NCBI RefSeq assembly: GCF_005670685.2
Contig: NZ_CP062008.1
Coordinates: forward strand, 4,278,001 to 4,342,000
Source of the DNA: Mycolicibacterium mucogenicum DSM 44124
Lineage (GTDB): Bacteria; Actinomycetota; Actinomycetes; Mycobacteriales; Mycobacteriaceae
DNA length: 64,000 nt
Direction: 5' to 3'
Shown here: positions 43,813 through 53,009 of the stretch, one piece after another
How the letters are laid out: every line of letters starts with the position of its first letter
Position numbering within the stretch: the stretch's first letter is position 1
Program-made: the position numbers and the translations under genes
Notes under the pieces: model-generated
Told to the model about the DNA's origin: nothing
What the model saw: the letters and a program-made list of their open reading frames with translations, nothing else
Databases searched by the model: none

Positions 43813-44522
43813 CGGTTCGCCAGCGCGGCCACCACGGCGACGAGCGGCTCATCCCGACTGACCTCGAACCCGATGGCCCGGGCGGCACCGTCGATGACGT
43901 ACCACGTGAAGTCGGCCAGGTGCGCGATCATCTCTTCGCGGGTGTGCGTCGGCTCCGGGCTGCGCACCCAGGCGAACAGCGTCTCCTCGACCATGGTCAC
44001 GATCGCCAGCGGGACGAGCTTGAACGCGCTGTCCTCGACGCCGATCGCCAATTGGATGGCGGCGATGATGCCGTCGGCGCGTTCGATGATGCGCAGCTTC
44101 AGCTCGCCGACGGCGTCGAGCGTCTGGTCCCCCTCGAACGACGGGCCATTGCGCGCGAACTCGTTGAGCCTCGGATGGTCGATCATCCAGTCCGCGACCG
44201 CCTCGATGGTGCGCGTCAGAATCTCGCGGAGCGAGCCGTCGGAGATGTCGAGCTTGCCGACCAGGACGGACCCGAAGTCGTCGATCAGATACGACCGGAC
44301 CCGTCGCTCGAGTTCCTCCTTGCCGGAGGTCTGCCGGTAGATCACCGACTTGGCGACGCCGGCGCGCTTGGCGATGGCGGCGACGGAGATGTCGGCACCG
44401 GGCGGGCTTTCTTCGAGCAGTTCGATCATCGCCAGCAGGATCTTGGCCCGGCGTTCGGCGTTGTGCTGCTCCCACCGCGCCTCGTACCCACTCACCGGGG
44501 CGGAGTTCGGGGCCACAGACAT
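43788..44522 (-). CDS. TetR-family regulator
   Basis: 244 residues. DNA-binding segment ADISVAAIAKRAGVAKSVIYR, followed by QTSGKEELERRV, in the N-terminal third; long helical C-terminal domain. ATG 44522 begins the conserved region; the upstream frame would overlap the neighbouring CMD gene. Its end overlaps the FprB-like gene's end by 25 bases. Divergent from the CMD gene and convergent to the diiron oxygenase pair, so it may control either or both. Confidence 0.87.
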   Translation of the reverse strand: MSVAPNSAPVSGYEARWEQHNAERRAKILLAMIELLEESPPGADISVAAIAKRAGVAKSVIYRQTSGKEELERRVRSYLIDDFGSVLVGKLDISDGSLREILTRTIEAVADWMIDHPRLNEFARNGPSFEGDQTLDAVGELKLRIIERADGIIAAIQLAIGVEDSAFKLVPLAIVTMVEETLFAWVRSPEPTHTREEMIAHLADFTWYVIDGAARAIGFEVSRDEPLVAVVAALANRQASNPAL

Positions 44523-44605
44523 GTGTCTCACGGTAGCCGCTGCTCCTTCGAGTGACGCCCGCCACACCCCTGTCACACCTCGGCGCGCTGTCTCGTCCAA
44601 CCGAT

Positions 44606-45184
44606 ATGACGACAACACCACGCATCGAAGCCCTGCCCCCGCACCGCGCCGGCCTGCTGACCCGGCTCATGTACCGCTACGCCAAGCGTGAGTTCGGCGA
44701 GGTGCCCGAACCGTTCGCCGTCGCGGCCCACCACCCGCGGCTGCTGGTCGCCAACGCCGTGCACGAGAGTCTGCTCAAGAGCGGTTCCAAGACGCTGCCC
44801 GACTCCGTCCGCGACCTGGCCGTGTTCTGGACCGCGCGGACGGTGGGCTGCTCCTGGTGCGTCGACTTCGGCACCATGCTGATGCGTCTGGAGAGCCTGG
44901 ATGTGGATCGGCTCAAGCACATCGACGATTACGCGGCCTCACCGTTGTTCACCGACGACGAGCGGGCCGCCATCGCCTACGCCGACGCGATGACCACCGA
45001 TCCGCACAACGTGACCGACGAACAGGTCAACGATCTCAAGCGCCGGTTCGGCGAGGCCGGCGTCATCGAGCTGACCTACCAGATCGGCGTGGAGAACATG
45101 CGGTCGCGGATGTACGCGGCGCTCGGCATCACAGAGCAGGGCTTCAGCTCGGGCGACGCGTGCCGGGTGCCGTGGGCCGAGTGA
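44606..45184 (+). CDS. Carboxymuconolactone decarboxylase family (AhpD-like) protein
   Basis: 192 residues. The CMD fold signature with a redox CxxC (VGCSWCVDFGTML) is present, as in AhpD-like peroxidase partners. AVFWTARTVGCSWC and DERAAIAYADAMTTDP are typical. ATG 44606 begins the conserved region. The gene is divergent from the TetR gene with 83 bases between. It may be a thiol peroxidase-like enzyme; partner proteins are not visible. Confidence 0.88.
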   Translation: MTTTPRIEALPPHRAGLLTRLMYRYAKREFGEVPEPFAVAAHHPRLLVANAVHESLLKSGSKTLPDSVRDLAVFWTARTVGCSWCVDFGTMLMRLESLDVDRLKHIDDYAASPLFTDDERAAIAYADAMTTDPHNVTDEQVNDLKRRFGEAGVIELTYQIGVENMRSRMYAALGITEQGFSSGDACRVPWAE

Positions 45185-45226
45185 TCGCGGACTCGCCGGC
45201 GGCGTCGTGATCCGGGTGATGTGAAG

Positions 45227-46024
45227 TCAGCCGGGTCGGCCGGCCTCGATCACCTGTAGCACCTGGTCGGGGCGGTCGGCCGGCCAGAAGGCGTGCATCG
45301 CCCAGGTGGCGCCGGCGGCAGCGAACTCGGCCGCGTCCGTGCCCGGCTTGGTCTTCACCGCAATGTCGAAACCTTCACGGCTGCCGCGCAATTGCTCGAT
45401 GGTGTCGGCAATCTGGGCAACCGTCGACGCATCGCCGGTGAGCGGAAAGATGCCGTCATGCCGGGCGGCTCGTTCGACGGGCTTGCCGTCATGTCGTGCA
45501 GTGCCGAACCACAATGGGATCCGTGGCTTCGGTGCCCCGTCGGGCACGGCACGGACGTCCTCGACGATCAGCTCACCGTGATGAGTGACGGTCTTGCCGG
45601 CCCACAACGCTTTCAACACATCGACACCTTCATCGAGTATGCGGCCACGTCGACGCGCGTCGATGTTCTCCCCGACGGCCGAGTACTCGCGACCGCGGTC
45701 ATCGCCGGTTCCCAGCCCCAGGGTCAGCCGCCCTCTACTGAGCCGATCCAGCGTTGCCGTCTCTCGCGCGAGTTTGAGGATCCGCCGGCGCGGCAGAGGA
45801 GTCACCATAGGCCCCAGGCGAATTCGACTCGTGCTGGCCGCGGCAGCAGCCAACGCGACCCAGGGGTCTGCGATCGCCCAGTCCCCGCCTATCGGGCTCA
45901 GCACGTGGTCCCAGACGAACAGGCCGCCCCAGCCCGACTCCTCGGCGGCGATCGCAATGTCGATGATGGCGTGGGGATCGGCCAGCTCTCCGAGAGGCGG
46001 CAGGAAGATCGCATGGTGCACCAA
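45227..46024 (-). CDS. LLM-class (F420-dependent type) oxidoreductase
   Basis: 265 residues, slightly short for the luciferase-like monooxygenase fold. VWDHVLSP, RIRLGPMVTPLPRRRILKLARETATLD and GLGTGDDRGREYSAVGE are characteristic of actinobacterial LLM proteins that use F420 or FMN. The C-terminal barrel helices are condensed, which explains the length. Same strand as the PhzF gene, 28 bases downstream of it. Substrate unknown. Confidence 0.87.
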   Translation of the reverse strand: MVHHAIFLPPLGELADPHAIIDIAIAAEESGWGGLFVWDHVLSPIGGDWAIADPWVALAAAAASTSRIRLGPMVTPLPRRRILKLARETATLDRLSRGRLTLGLGTGDDRGREYSAVGENIDARRRGRILDEGVDVLKALWAGKTVTHHGELIVEDVRAVPDGAPKPRIPLWFGTARHDGKPVERAARHDGIFPLTGDASTVAQIADTIEQLRGSREGFDIAVKTKPGTDAAEFAAAGATWAMHAFWPADRPDQVLQVIEAGRPG

Positions 46025-46052
46025 ATCACCGTAGCGCCGGTGGCGATCGGAC

Positions 46053-46901
46053 TCAGTGGGCGATCGCGACCGCCCCGCCGGAGACCACGATGCCGCCGGT
46101 GTCGGGCACCGTGACCGTCAGCAGACTGGGGCGACCGACGTGCTCCCCCTGCCGGATGCGGACCGTTCGGCCGCCGGCGAAGCCGAGGACCTCGCGCAGG
46201 TACGCACCCGTGGCCGCGGCCGCGGACCCCGTTGCGGGATCTTCGTTGATCCGGCCGACCGGGAACAGGTTCCGGGCGAGGAACTCGTCGGACTCTGTCC
46301 GGTGGAGCACTGTCACCGTGCCGGTCCAGCCCTGCTTGTCCATCAGGGCGGCCAATGGCGCAGGCGCGAAACGGAATTGGTGAAATACCTCGCGGTCGGC
46401 AAGCGAGATGACGGGGTGCCAGTTACCGGCGAACGACTCGCGCACCGGCAGGGCCGGGTCCAGGTCGCCCGGCACCAGCCCCAGCAGTTCGAGGACTGCG
46501 GCGAGTGCGGTGGCATCGATGTCGCGGACCTGTGGCGGCACGCTGGTGAAGGCGACTGTCACCGCACCGTCGGAATAGGTCGATGTCATGTCGACCTCCC
46601 CCGCTGCTGTCGCGAAGGTGAACGTGCCCGCCCCGCGTCGTTCGGTGAGTGCGACGGCCGTGGCGACGGTGGCGTGGCCGCAGAACGGCACCTCGGCCGC
46701 CGGCGAGAAGTACCGCACCCGATAGTGCCCGAGCTCGGCGCGCGCACTGTCGACGATGAACGCGGTCTCCGCGTAACCGACCTCTGCGGCGATCTCCTGC
46801 ATGCGTTGCTCAGTGAGTGCGGATGCGTCAAGCACCACTCCTGCCGGGTTGCCACCGCCAGGGGTCGCCGCAAACGCGCTGTATCGCAGAATCTCCGTCA
46901 C
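46053..46901 (-). CDS. PhzF-family isomerase
   Basis: 282 residues from GTG 46901; a GTG at 46925 is an alternative, directly after the upstream stop. The diaminopimelate-epimerase-like double fold has GNPAGVVLD, the catalytic-region Glu in YAETAFI, the phosphate-binding-like FCGHATVATA, and DPATGSAAAATGAYL. PhzF enzymes isomerise a trans-2,3-dihydro-3-hydroxyanthranilate type substrate; most relatives have unknown substrates and no phenazine genes are present here. Shares orientation with neighbouring genes. Confidence 0.9.
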   Translation of the reverse strand: MTEILRYSAFAATPGGGNPAGVVLDASALTEQRMQEIAAEVGYAETAFIVDSARAELGHYRVRYFSPAAEVPFCGHATVATAVALTERRGAGTFTFATAAGEVDMTSTYSDGAVTVAFTSVPPQVRDIDATALAAVLELLGLVPGDLDPALPVRESFAGNWHPVISLADREVFHQFRFAPAPLAALMDKQGWTGTVTVLHRTESDEFLARNLFPVGRINEDPATGSAAAATGAYLREVLGFAGGRTVRIRQGEHVGRPSLLTVTVPDTGGIVVSGGAVAIAH

Positions 46902-46928
46902 GCCTACCAGTGTGCCGTTGTTCACGTA

Positions 46929-48068
46929 CTAGTTTTCAGTCGGCAGGGGTGGGTGCGCCGCCCGCGGTGGCAGTGGCTTTCGCCAGTCGTGGATTTGCAG
47001 TGCGATGCGTTCGTGGCGCGAGCCGGACCACTGCGGGGTGAGACCACAGCGGGTGGCCGCGGCTACGATCTGCTCGCCCAGGAGCACTTCGCTGCGCTCG
47101 ACCGATTCTCTCCTGGCAGCCGCATCACCGCTCTGGGCCGCATCGACCAGTTCTTTCGGCAGCCGGCTGTGCTGGGTCCACGCACTGTACGCAAGGTAGA
47201 GCAACGGATCTGGGCTGCCGAGCCGATCAGCGTCCTGCGCATGGAAGTACACGTAGGCCCACTCGCGGTAGGGATACGCCGCACCGGCGTCATCGGCGGG
47301 CGTGCGTTCGTCATCGATGGCGTCGAACGCGCAGTTGTTGCAGCACATGAAGCACATCCGGCCGAGGATGCCCTCCGATGCCAGTTGCGCGAACATCTGT
47401 TGCAGGCGCCCGAAATCGCCCGTGTTCGGCCACGATTGCTGCTCGACGATCCGCTGGTCCCACATGGTGTCCAACAGGTCGACAGCCGCGTCGGCGGTGA
47501 TGTCGCTGTCTGCGTCGAGGTGTGACAGCACCGACTCCCGAACGTCGTCATAGGCCCAGAAGCCACAGACGAGCTGCTCCCGGATGAGATCGGCAAGCTC
47601 TTCGTATTGAGCGCTGAGGCCTGCCATCGTGGCAGCGGTTCCTTTCGCAGGTGCAGGCGCCAGGACCGTACTGGGCGCCGGGCCGGCGGCGGGGCGGTCC
47701 TGATCGACGGCGCCGTTTTCGACGGGATCATCTTGTGCACGTTGGCGTCTGGCGGCCTGGCGTTGTTGCTCGGCTCGTTCCCGGCAGCGCTGCAGGAATT
47801 CCTCGTCAGCGGCGGGGTCCTCCGGAATGAAGCGGCCCGGTTTGTCGTACTCGGGAAAACGCCGGGCATCGAGCGTGCGGTTCCGTGGCGCCGCAGCGGC
47901 CGGGCGCCCGGCGATGAACCACGCGATGGAGCCCGCCAGCGGAAGGAGCAGAACGATGAAAATCCATAGCAGGCGCGGTAATCCACGCACTTCGTGCTCA
48001 TCGGTGCAAGCGATGTCGACGATCGCGAACAGCAACACGACTACGTCGAGCACACCGAAATACAGCAT
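46929..48068 (-). CDS. PLDc_N membrane domain fused to a DUF6891-like domain
   Basis: 379 residues. Two N-terminal membrane helices (FGVLDVVVLLFAIVDIA and LLWIFIVLLLPLAGSIAWFIAG) match the PLDc_N domain. A polar linker rich in Arg and Gln (about 60-145) precedes a cytoplasmic domain with MCFMCCNNCAFDAIDDER, where Cys and Asp cluster, and EWAYVYFHAQDADRL, resembling DUF6891 proteins. The combination suggests a membrane-anchored version of that domain. Function unknown. Confidence 0.75.
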   Translation of the reverse strand: MLYFGVLDVVVLLFAIVDIACTDEHEVRGLPRLLWIFIVLLLPLAGSIAWFIAGRPAAAAPRNRTLDARRFPEYDKPGRFIPEDPAADEEFLQRCRERAEQQRQAARRQRAQDDPVENGAVDQDRPAAGPAPSTVLAPAPAKGTAATMAGLSAQYEELADLIREQLVCGFWAYDDVRESVLSHLDADSDITADAAVDLLDTMWDQRIVEQQSWPNTGDFGRLQQMFAQLASEGILGRMCFMCCNNCAFDAIDDERTPADDAGAAYPYREWAYVYFHAQDADRLGSPDPLLYLAYSAWTQHSRLPKELVDAAQSGDAAARRESVERSEVLLGEQIVAAATRCGLTPQWSGSRHERIALQIHDWRKPLPPRAAHPPLPTEN

Positions 48069-48263
48069 CCTTGTTGGCCTCCCCCGACGCCTGAATATTC
48101 ACCCGACTCCCGCGTGACGTGCCGTGGCAGGCGCGTTCGTCAAGGTGTAGTCGCGGGAGCAGTCGGCAACCGAACGCCCACTGACAGTGATCTGGCACAC
48201 AGAGCTTCCAGAGGTACAGGCACGCCCGGCCGGGGGCGCTGGCCTCACAAGCCGGCCAAATGG

Positions 48264-48277
48264 TAGAACACGTTACA
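48264..48277. promoter_or_regulatory. KstR-type operator
   Basis: TAGAACACGTTACA fits the mycobacterial KstR consensus TnnAACnnGTTnnA exactly. It lies 50 bases before the steroid-reductase-like gene. KstR represses cholesterol-degradation genes until a 3-oxo-steroid CoA thioester binds. The rest of the 258-base gap holds no gene that I can support. Confidence 0.7.
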
Positions 48278-48326
48278 GAAATGGCGACTGCAGCCGCCGA
48301 AACCGCCTGCTCAGCGAGGAGCGCCC

Positions 48327-49118
48327 ATGCACTGGTACACCGGCAACACGTTCTACGACACGGTGCTCACCACTGCCTTCGCGTTCGCCGCATTCGTGAT
48401 CATCGGCGGTTTCTTCGCGCAGAGTTCGTATGGACGGTTCTCGACCACGAAGCTCGGCTTGAATCTGAACCCGAAGCTCGGCTGGTGGCTGATGGAGATC
48501 CCGGCGACCGTCGTGTTCCTGATCAGCTACCTGGCCGGGCCGCACCGCTTCGAGCCGACATCGCTGGTGCTGGCTGGGATTTGGCTGCTGCACTACGCCA
48601 ACCGGGGCTGGTTCTTCCCGCTGGCGATCCGCCAGGCGCCCGGCAAGCGCGGCACCTTCAACGTGTCGGTGATCGTGATGGGCATGCTCGTCACGTCGAT
48701 GCACGGCTACCTCAATGGGACGCTGTTCAGCCACGACTTCTTCGGGCAGTACACCACCGCATGGCTGACCGATCCCCGATTCCTGGTGGGCCTGGTGGTC
48801 TACCTGTGCGGCTTCGTGCTGCTGGTCAACTCGGAAGCGATCGTGCGAAACCTGCGCGACAAGAACAATCCCGGCGGTGCGGAGTACCGGATACCGTTCG
48901 GCGGCGGCTTCCGGTTCGTCACCAGCCCCGCGTACCTGGGCGAGCTCATCGCCTGGTCCGGTTTCGCGCTGCTCACCTGGGCGCTGCCGGGCGTTGCCAT
49001 CCTGCTGATCACCGCAGGCAATCTGATTCCCCGGGCGCTGGGCACCCACACCTGGTACCAGGAGAAGTTCCCCGAGTACCCGACCGACCGCAAGGCACTG
49101 ATCCCCTACGTTCTGTGA
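48327..49118 (+). CDS. Steroid 5-alpha-reductase-like membrane protein
   Basis: 263 residues, six or more membrane helices. The C-terminal PxRxxxEYRIPFGGGFRFVTSPAYLGEL and THTWYQEKFPEYPTDRKALIPYVL are the hallmark of the 3-oxo-5-alpha-steroid 4-dehydrogenase/ICMT fold, which binds NADPH on the cytoplasmic side. A KstR-type operator in front indicates steroid catabolism. AGCGAGGAG precedes ATG 48327. It may reduce a steroid C4-C5 double bond or act on a side-product; the precise activity is not proven. Confidence 0.88.
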   Translation: MHWYTGNTFYDTVLTTAFAFAAFVIIGGFFAQSSYGRFSTTKLGLNLNPKLGWWLMEIPATVVFLISYLAGPHRFEPTSLVLAGIWLLHYANRGWFFPLAIRQAPGKRGTFNVSVIVMGMLVTSMHGYLNGTLFSHDFFGQYTTAWLTDPRFLVGLVVYLCGFVLLVNSEAIVRNLRDKNNPGGAEYRIPFGGGFRFVTSPAYLGELIAWSGFALLTWALPGVAILLITAGNLIPRALGTHTWYQEKFPEYPTDRKALIPYVL

Positions 49119-49122
49119 GCCG

Positions 49123-50028
49123 CTAGTCAGCTCTGAGCGGTGACGCCGTGAACTTGTCCGGGTTCGCGATGTCCCAGAGCGCGACGACCTTGCCGTCGCG
49201 CACGGTCAGTGCGGTGACGCGCGGCAGCATCTCCGGATGCTCACCGTCGGCCGGCAGCCCGGGGTTGTACGCGCCGAGCTCACCATTGATGAGGGCCAAC
49301 TGCGACGTCGAAAGCCATTGCGGCCCATAACGTCTGGCCAGCCCGAACAGGAACCGGGCCACCTTGTCCGCGCCGACGATCGTGCGGGGTGCAGTCGGCG
49401 CCCGACGGTTGGAGTCGCCGGTGAACGTGGCATCGGGGTGCAGCAGTTCGACGACGGCGGCCATGTCCCCGCCGGCCAGCGCGGCCATCAGCTTGCCGAC
49501 GACCTCGTTGTGGCCCGCGTCCGGCGGTGGCGCCGGGGCCTCGGCGACGGCACGCCGGGCGCGTGACGCGAGCTGCCGCGCACTCGCGTCCGTCACGCCG
49601 AGCACCGACGCGATCTCGGAGAACGGCACCGCGAAACCGTCGTGCAGGACGAAGGCCACGCGCTGGTCGGGTGTCAGCCGCTCCAGCACCACCATCGCGG
49701 CGAAGCGGGCGTCCTCCCCCGCGACCACGGCGGCCAACGGGTCCGACGCGTCGAATCCGGTCACGACCGGTTCGGGCAGCCACTCGCCGAAATAGGCCTC
49801 GCGGCGGTGCGCCGCGGACCGCAGCCGGTCCAGGCCGAGGCGGCTGACCACCGTCGTCAACCAGGCGCGGGGCTCTTCGATGGCGTCGACATCCGCACTG
49901 TGCCAGCGCAACCAGGCGTCCTGCACGATGTCCTCGGCGTCGGCGTACACACCGGTCAGCCGGTAGGCGACGGACAGCAGGTGCGGGCGCAACCGCTCGA
50001 ATTCATCGGTGTCCTGCGCAGTGGTCAC
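49123..50028 (-). CDS. sigJ: ECF sigma factor SigJ (ECF41 type, SnoaL-like C-terminus)
   Basis: 301 residues, close homologue of M. tuberculosis SigJ (Rv3328c). Region 2 (HLLSVAYRLTGVYADAEDIVQDAWLRW), the linker motif WLPEPVVTG, region 4 (PFSEIASVLGVTDASARQLASRARRAV), then a SnoaL-like domain ending in NPDKF, as in ECF41 factors whose C-terminal domain controls activity. GTG 50028 has TAGGTT seven bases upstream, so a leaderless mRNA is likely; TTG and GTG codons just upstream are less likely. Linked to oxidative-stress survival in M. tuberculosis. Confidence 0.92.
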   Translation of the reverse strand: MTTAQDTDEFERLRPHLLSVAYRLTGVYADAEDIVQDAWLRWHSADVDAIEEPRAWLTTVVSRLGLDRLRSAAHRREAYFGEWLPEPVVTGFDASDPLAAVVAGEDARFAAMVVLERLTPDQRVAFVLHDGFAVPFSEIASVLGVTDASARQLASRARRAVAEAPAPPPDAGHNEVVGKLMAALAGGDMAAVVELLHPDATFTGDSNRRAPTAPRTIVGADKVARFLFGLARRYGPQWLSTSQLALINGELGAYNPGLPADGEHPEMLPRVTALTVRDGKVVALWDIANPDKFTASPLRAD

Positions 50029-50110
50029 AAACACCAACCTACGACTCGCCGTTCGAGAGCGGCGAACCGTAGCATCTCATCGGCAATCAACCGGGATGAG
50101 CAGGGAGCAG

Positions 50111-51820
50111 ATGACTACGACAGCGCCAGACATCGTCGCCCGAGACAAAGGCCTCAAACGGGGTGCCCTCGGCCCGGTGTCCAGCGTGGTGGTCGGGCTG
50201 GCGTCCACCGCACCGGCATACAGCCTGGCGGCGACGCTCGGCCTCGTCATCGCCGCCGGCGGCACGCTGCTCGCCGGGGTCAAAGCGCCTGCGATCATGC
50301 TCATTTCGTTCGTGCCGATGTACCTCATCGCCGTCGCCTACCAGGAACTGAACAAGGCCGAGCCCGACTGCGGCACGACGTTCACCTGGGCGGCCCGCGC
50401 CTTCGGTCCCGTCGTCGGCTGGTTGGGCGGCTGGGGCATCATCGCGTCCGACGTCATCGTGATGGCCAATCTCGCGCAGATCGCCGGGTCGTACTCGTTC
50501 ACGTTCGTCGGTGACCTGGGTTGGCATTCGGCCGCCGGTCTGGCGAACAGCACGCTGTGGTCGACGGTCGCGGGCGTCATCTGGATCGTGTTGATGACGT
50601 ACATCTGTTACCGCGGCATCGAGGTGTCGGCCCGGTTGCAGTACGTGCTGTTGACGGTCGAGGTCGTCGTGTTGATCGTGGTGTCGGTCGTGGCCCTGGT
50701 GAAGGTCTACACGCACCACGGGCATGCCTACTCGATCATGCCGTCGTGGTCCTGGTTCTGGCCTGGCGGAATGGATTTCGGCACGGTGATCGCCCCGGCG
50801 GTGCTGGCCACCATCTTCATCTACTGGGGCTGGGACACCGCGGTGGCGTGCAACGAGGAGTCCGACGATCCGGGCCGCACCCCCGGCCGCGCCGCCGTCA
50901 TCTCGACGTTCCTGCTGCTCGCCACCTACGCGCTGGTCACCGTCTCGACCATCGCGTTCGCGGGCGTGGGCACCGAGGGTATCGGGCTCGGCAACCAGGA
51001 GAACGCCAAGGACGTCTTCACCGCCATCGGACCATCGTTGTTCGGCGACAGCGTGATCGGGAAGATCGGCATGCTGCTGCTGTCGGCGTCGATCCTGACG
51101 TCGGCGGCCGCCTCGACGCAGACCACCATCATGCCGACGGCGCGCACCACGCTGTCGATGGGCGTATACCGTGCGCTGCCACAGAGTTTCGCAAAGATTC
51201 ATCGCCAGTACCTGACACCGACCACCTCGACGATTGTGATGGGCGTGCTGTCGGTGCTGTGCTACGTGTTGTTCACCGCGATCAGCGCCGATCTGCTGAC
51301 AGCCCTGATCGGTTCGGTCGGCCTGATGATCGCCTTCTACTACGCGCTGACCGGGTTCGCGTGCGTCTGGTTCTACCGAAAAACGTTGACCCGCAACGTG
51401 CGTGACTTCACGATGCGCGGCCTGCTGCCATTGCTCGGCGGCGTCACGCTGTCGGTGGTGTTCGTCTACGGGCTGGTCCAGTACAGCAAGCCGGACTGGC
51501 TGAAGGACGAAAACCACCACGACGTCACCATTTTCGGGTTCGGTGCGGTGGGTGTGGTCGGCGTCGTCGGATTGCTGCTCGGTGTGGTGCTGATGTTCGC
51601 GTGGCGCGTCGCGCAGCCGGAGTACTTCCGTGGGCTGACGCTGCCGCGGCGTCATGACCTGGTGCTGGATACGCCGGCCTCCGTTCAGTCCGCACCTGCG
51701 CATTTCGGATTACCGGACTCCGGTGACATGCCGACGGTCATCGCTCCGGACCTGTCGAACCTGCCACCGGGCGGGACTGCGGTGGACACGGCCACCGGCG
51801 AGGAATTCCGCCGCGACTGA
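50111..51820 (+). CDS. APC-family amino acid permease
   Basis: 569 residues with about 12 membrane helices. The N-terminal GPVSSVVVGLASTAPAYSLAATLG is the family substrate-binding unwound helix, and IYWGWDTAVACNEESDDPGR is the conserved helix-6 region of actinobacterial APC permeases. ATG 50111 follows CAGGGAGCAG. The polar C-terminal tail of about 55 residues is probably cytoplasmic. It is divergent from sigJ. It likely imports an amino acid or amine with protons; the substrate is unknown. Confidence 0.9.
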   Translation: MTTTAPDIVARDKGLKRGALGPVSSVVVGLASTAPAYSLAATLGLVIAAGGTLLAGVKAPAIMLISFVPMYLIAVAYQELNKAEPDCGTTFTWAARAFGPVVGWLGGWGIIASDVIVMANLAQIAGSYSFTFVGDLGWHSAAGLANSTLWSTVAGVIWIVLMTYICYRGIEVSARLQYVLLTVEVVVLIVVSVVALVKVYTHHGHAYSIMPSWSWFWPGGMDFGTVIAPAVLATIFIYWGWDTAVACNEESDDPGRTPGRAAVISTFLLLATYALVTVSTIAFAGVGTEGIGLGNQENAKDVFTAIGPSLFGDSVIGKIGMLLLSASILTSAAASTQTTIMPTARTTLSMGVYRALPQSFAKIHRQYLTPTTSTIVMGVLSVLCYVLFTAISADLLTALIGSVGLMIAFYYALTGFACVWFYRKTLTRNVRDFTMRGLLPLLGGVTLSVVFVYGLVQYSKPDWLKDENHHDVTIFGFGAVGVVGVVGLLLGVVLMFAWRVAQPEYFRGLTLPRRHDLVLDTPASVQSAPAHFGLPDSGDMPTVIAPDLSNLPPGGTAVDTATGEEFRRD

Positions 51821-51891
51821 CGGATCGCTCAGCAGGATCGTGAAAACCGCTGATTCGACGGCAAATTGGGGGTTTTCCCGTCTCCCGGCAC

Positions 51892-51914
51892 GTAACAGGC
51901 GTTACCGTCTACAC
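51892..51914 (+). promoter_or_regulatory. Leaderless promoter of the SMP-30 gene with inverted repeat
   Basis: TACCGT (51903-51908) lies six bases before GTG 51915. GTAAC-AGGC-GTTAC (51892-51905) overlaps the box and could be a repressor site. Confidence 0.4.
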
Positions 51915-52928
51915 GTGCCGCACAAGCCGCCCATCAACCCGGTGCGCTGGACCCCACCGCCGGTCGACGCCCTGCCCGATTTCCCGTCCGCGGATCTGAC
52001 CATCGTGCCGATGCCCGGCGACGCCCCGGAGGACGTCGTCGTCGGCGCCGATGGCTCGTTGTGGACCGGCCTCGTCGACGGGCGGATCGTGCGGGTCTCC
52101 GCCGACGGCGACACGGATGTGGTGGCCGATACCGGCGGCCGGCCGTTGGGGCTGCACGTCGCGCGGGACGGGCGACTGCTGGTCTGCGACAGCTATCGGG
52201 GGCTACTGTCACTGGATCCCGGCACCGGCGCCCTGGAGGTACTGGTACCCGACATCGACGGCCGGCCCCTGCGGTTCTGCTCGAACGTGACCGAAACCGA
52301 AGACGGCACAATCTATTTCACCGAATCGACCAGTTCGTTCCACTACGAGCATTTCCGCGCCGCGATCCTCGAGGCCCGCGGCGACGGCGGCCTGTACAAG
52401 CTGGCGACCGACGGCACGGTGAGCACGCTGCGCGAGGGCCTGTACTTCGCCAACGGCGTCACCGTCACCGCCGACGGCACCGCGCTGGTGTTCGCCGAGA
52501 CGCAGGGGCGCCGGCTGTCGAAGTATTGGCTGTCCGGGCCGCAGGCCGGCAGCATCACGCCGCTCGCGGTCAACCTGCCCGGCATGCCCGACAACATCTC
52601 GACGGGCGCCGACGGCCGGATCTGGGTCGCGTTCGTCACGCCGATCAACGCCGCCGCGGAGTGGCTCGCGCCGCGGCCGACCATTCTGCGCCAGCTGGTA
52701 TGGCGGCTGCCGGACGCGCTGCAGCCGCAGATGGCGCTGGAGGTGTGGGCTGTCGCCTTCGATCCCGAGAGCGGCGCCGCGGTCGCAGGCGTGCGCGGCC
52801 GGCACCGCCAGTTCGGACAGGTCACCGGACTCGTCGAGCACGACGGGCGGTTGTGGATGAGCTCCATCGGGGTGCCCGCGCTCGCGCACTGCGCGCTCCC
52901 CGAGCGCCGGCAGGCCTCGGTCAGCTAA
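51915..52928 (+). CDS. SMP-30/gluconolactonase/strictosidine-synthase-like protein
   Basis: 337 residues forming a six-bladed beta-propeller. GAPEDVVVGADGSLWTG, RFCSNVTETEDGTIYFTEST and GLYFANGVTVTADGTALVFAET are characteristic of strictosidine-synthase-like lactonases, where Glu, Asn and Asp hold a metal. No signal peptide is visible. GTG 51915 is supported by the upstream box; the long frame before it is a shadow. Likely hydrolyses a lactone; substrate unknown. Confidence 0.87.
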   Translation: MPHKPPINPVRWTPPPVDALPDFPSADLTIVPMPGDAPEDVVVGADGSLWTGLVDGRIVRVSADGDTDVVADTGGRPLGLHVARDGRLLVCDSYRGLLSLDPGTGALEVLVPDIDGRPLRFCSNVTETEDGTIYFTESTSSFHYEHFRAAILEARGDGGLYKLATDGTVSTLREGLYFANGVTVTADGTALVFAETQGRRLSKYWLSGPQAGSITPLAVNLPGMPDNISTGADGRIWVAFVTPINAAAEWLAPRPTILRQLVWRLPDALQPQMALEVWAVAFDPESGAAVAGVRGRHRQFGQVTGLVEHDGRLWMSSIGVPALAHCALPERRQASVS

Positions 52929-53009
52929 TTCACATTTGTAACTTCAACCCCATTTGTCACAGCGCGGCAACACGGGATCCGATGGTCCGTCGCCTAATCT
53001 GACGACACC

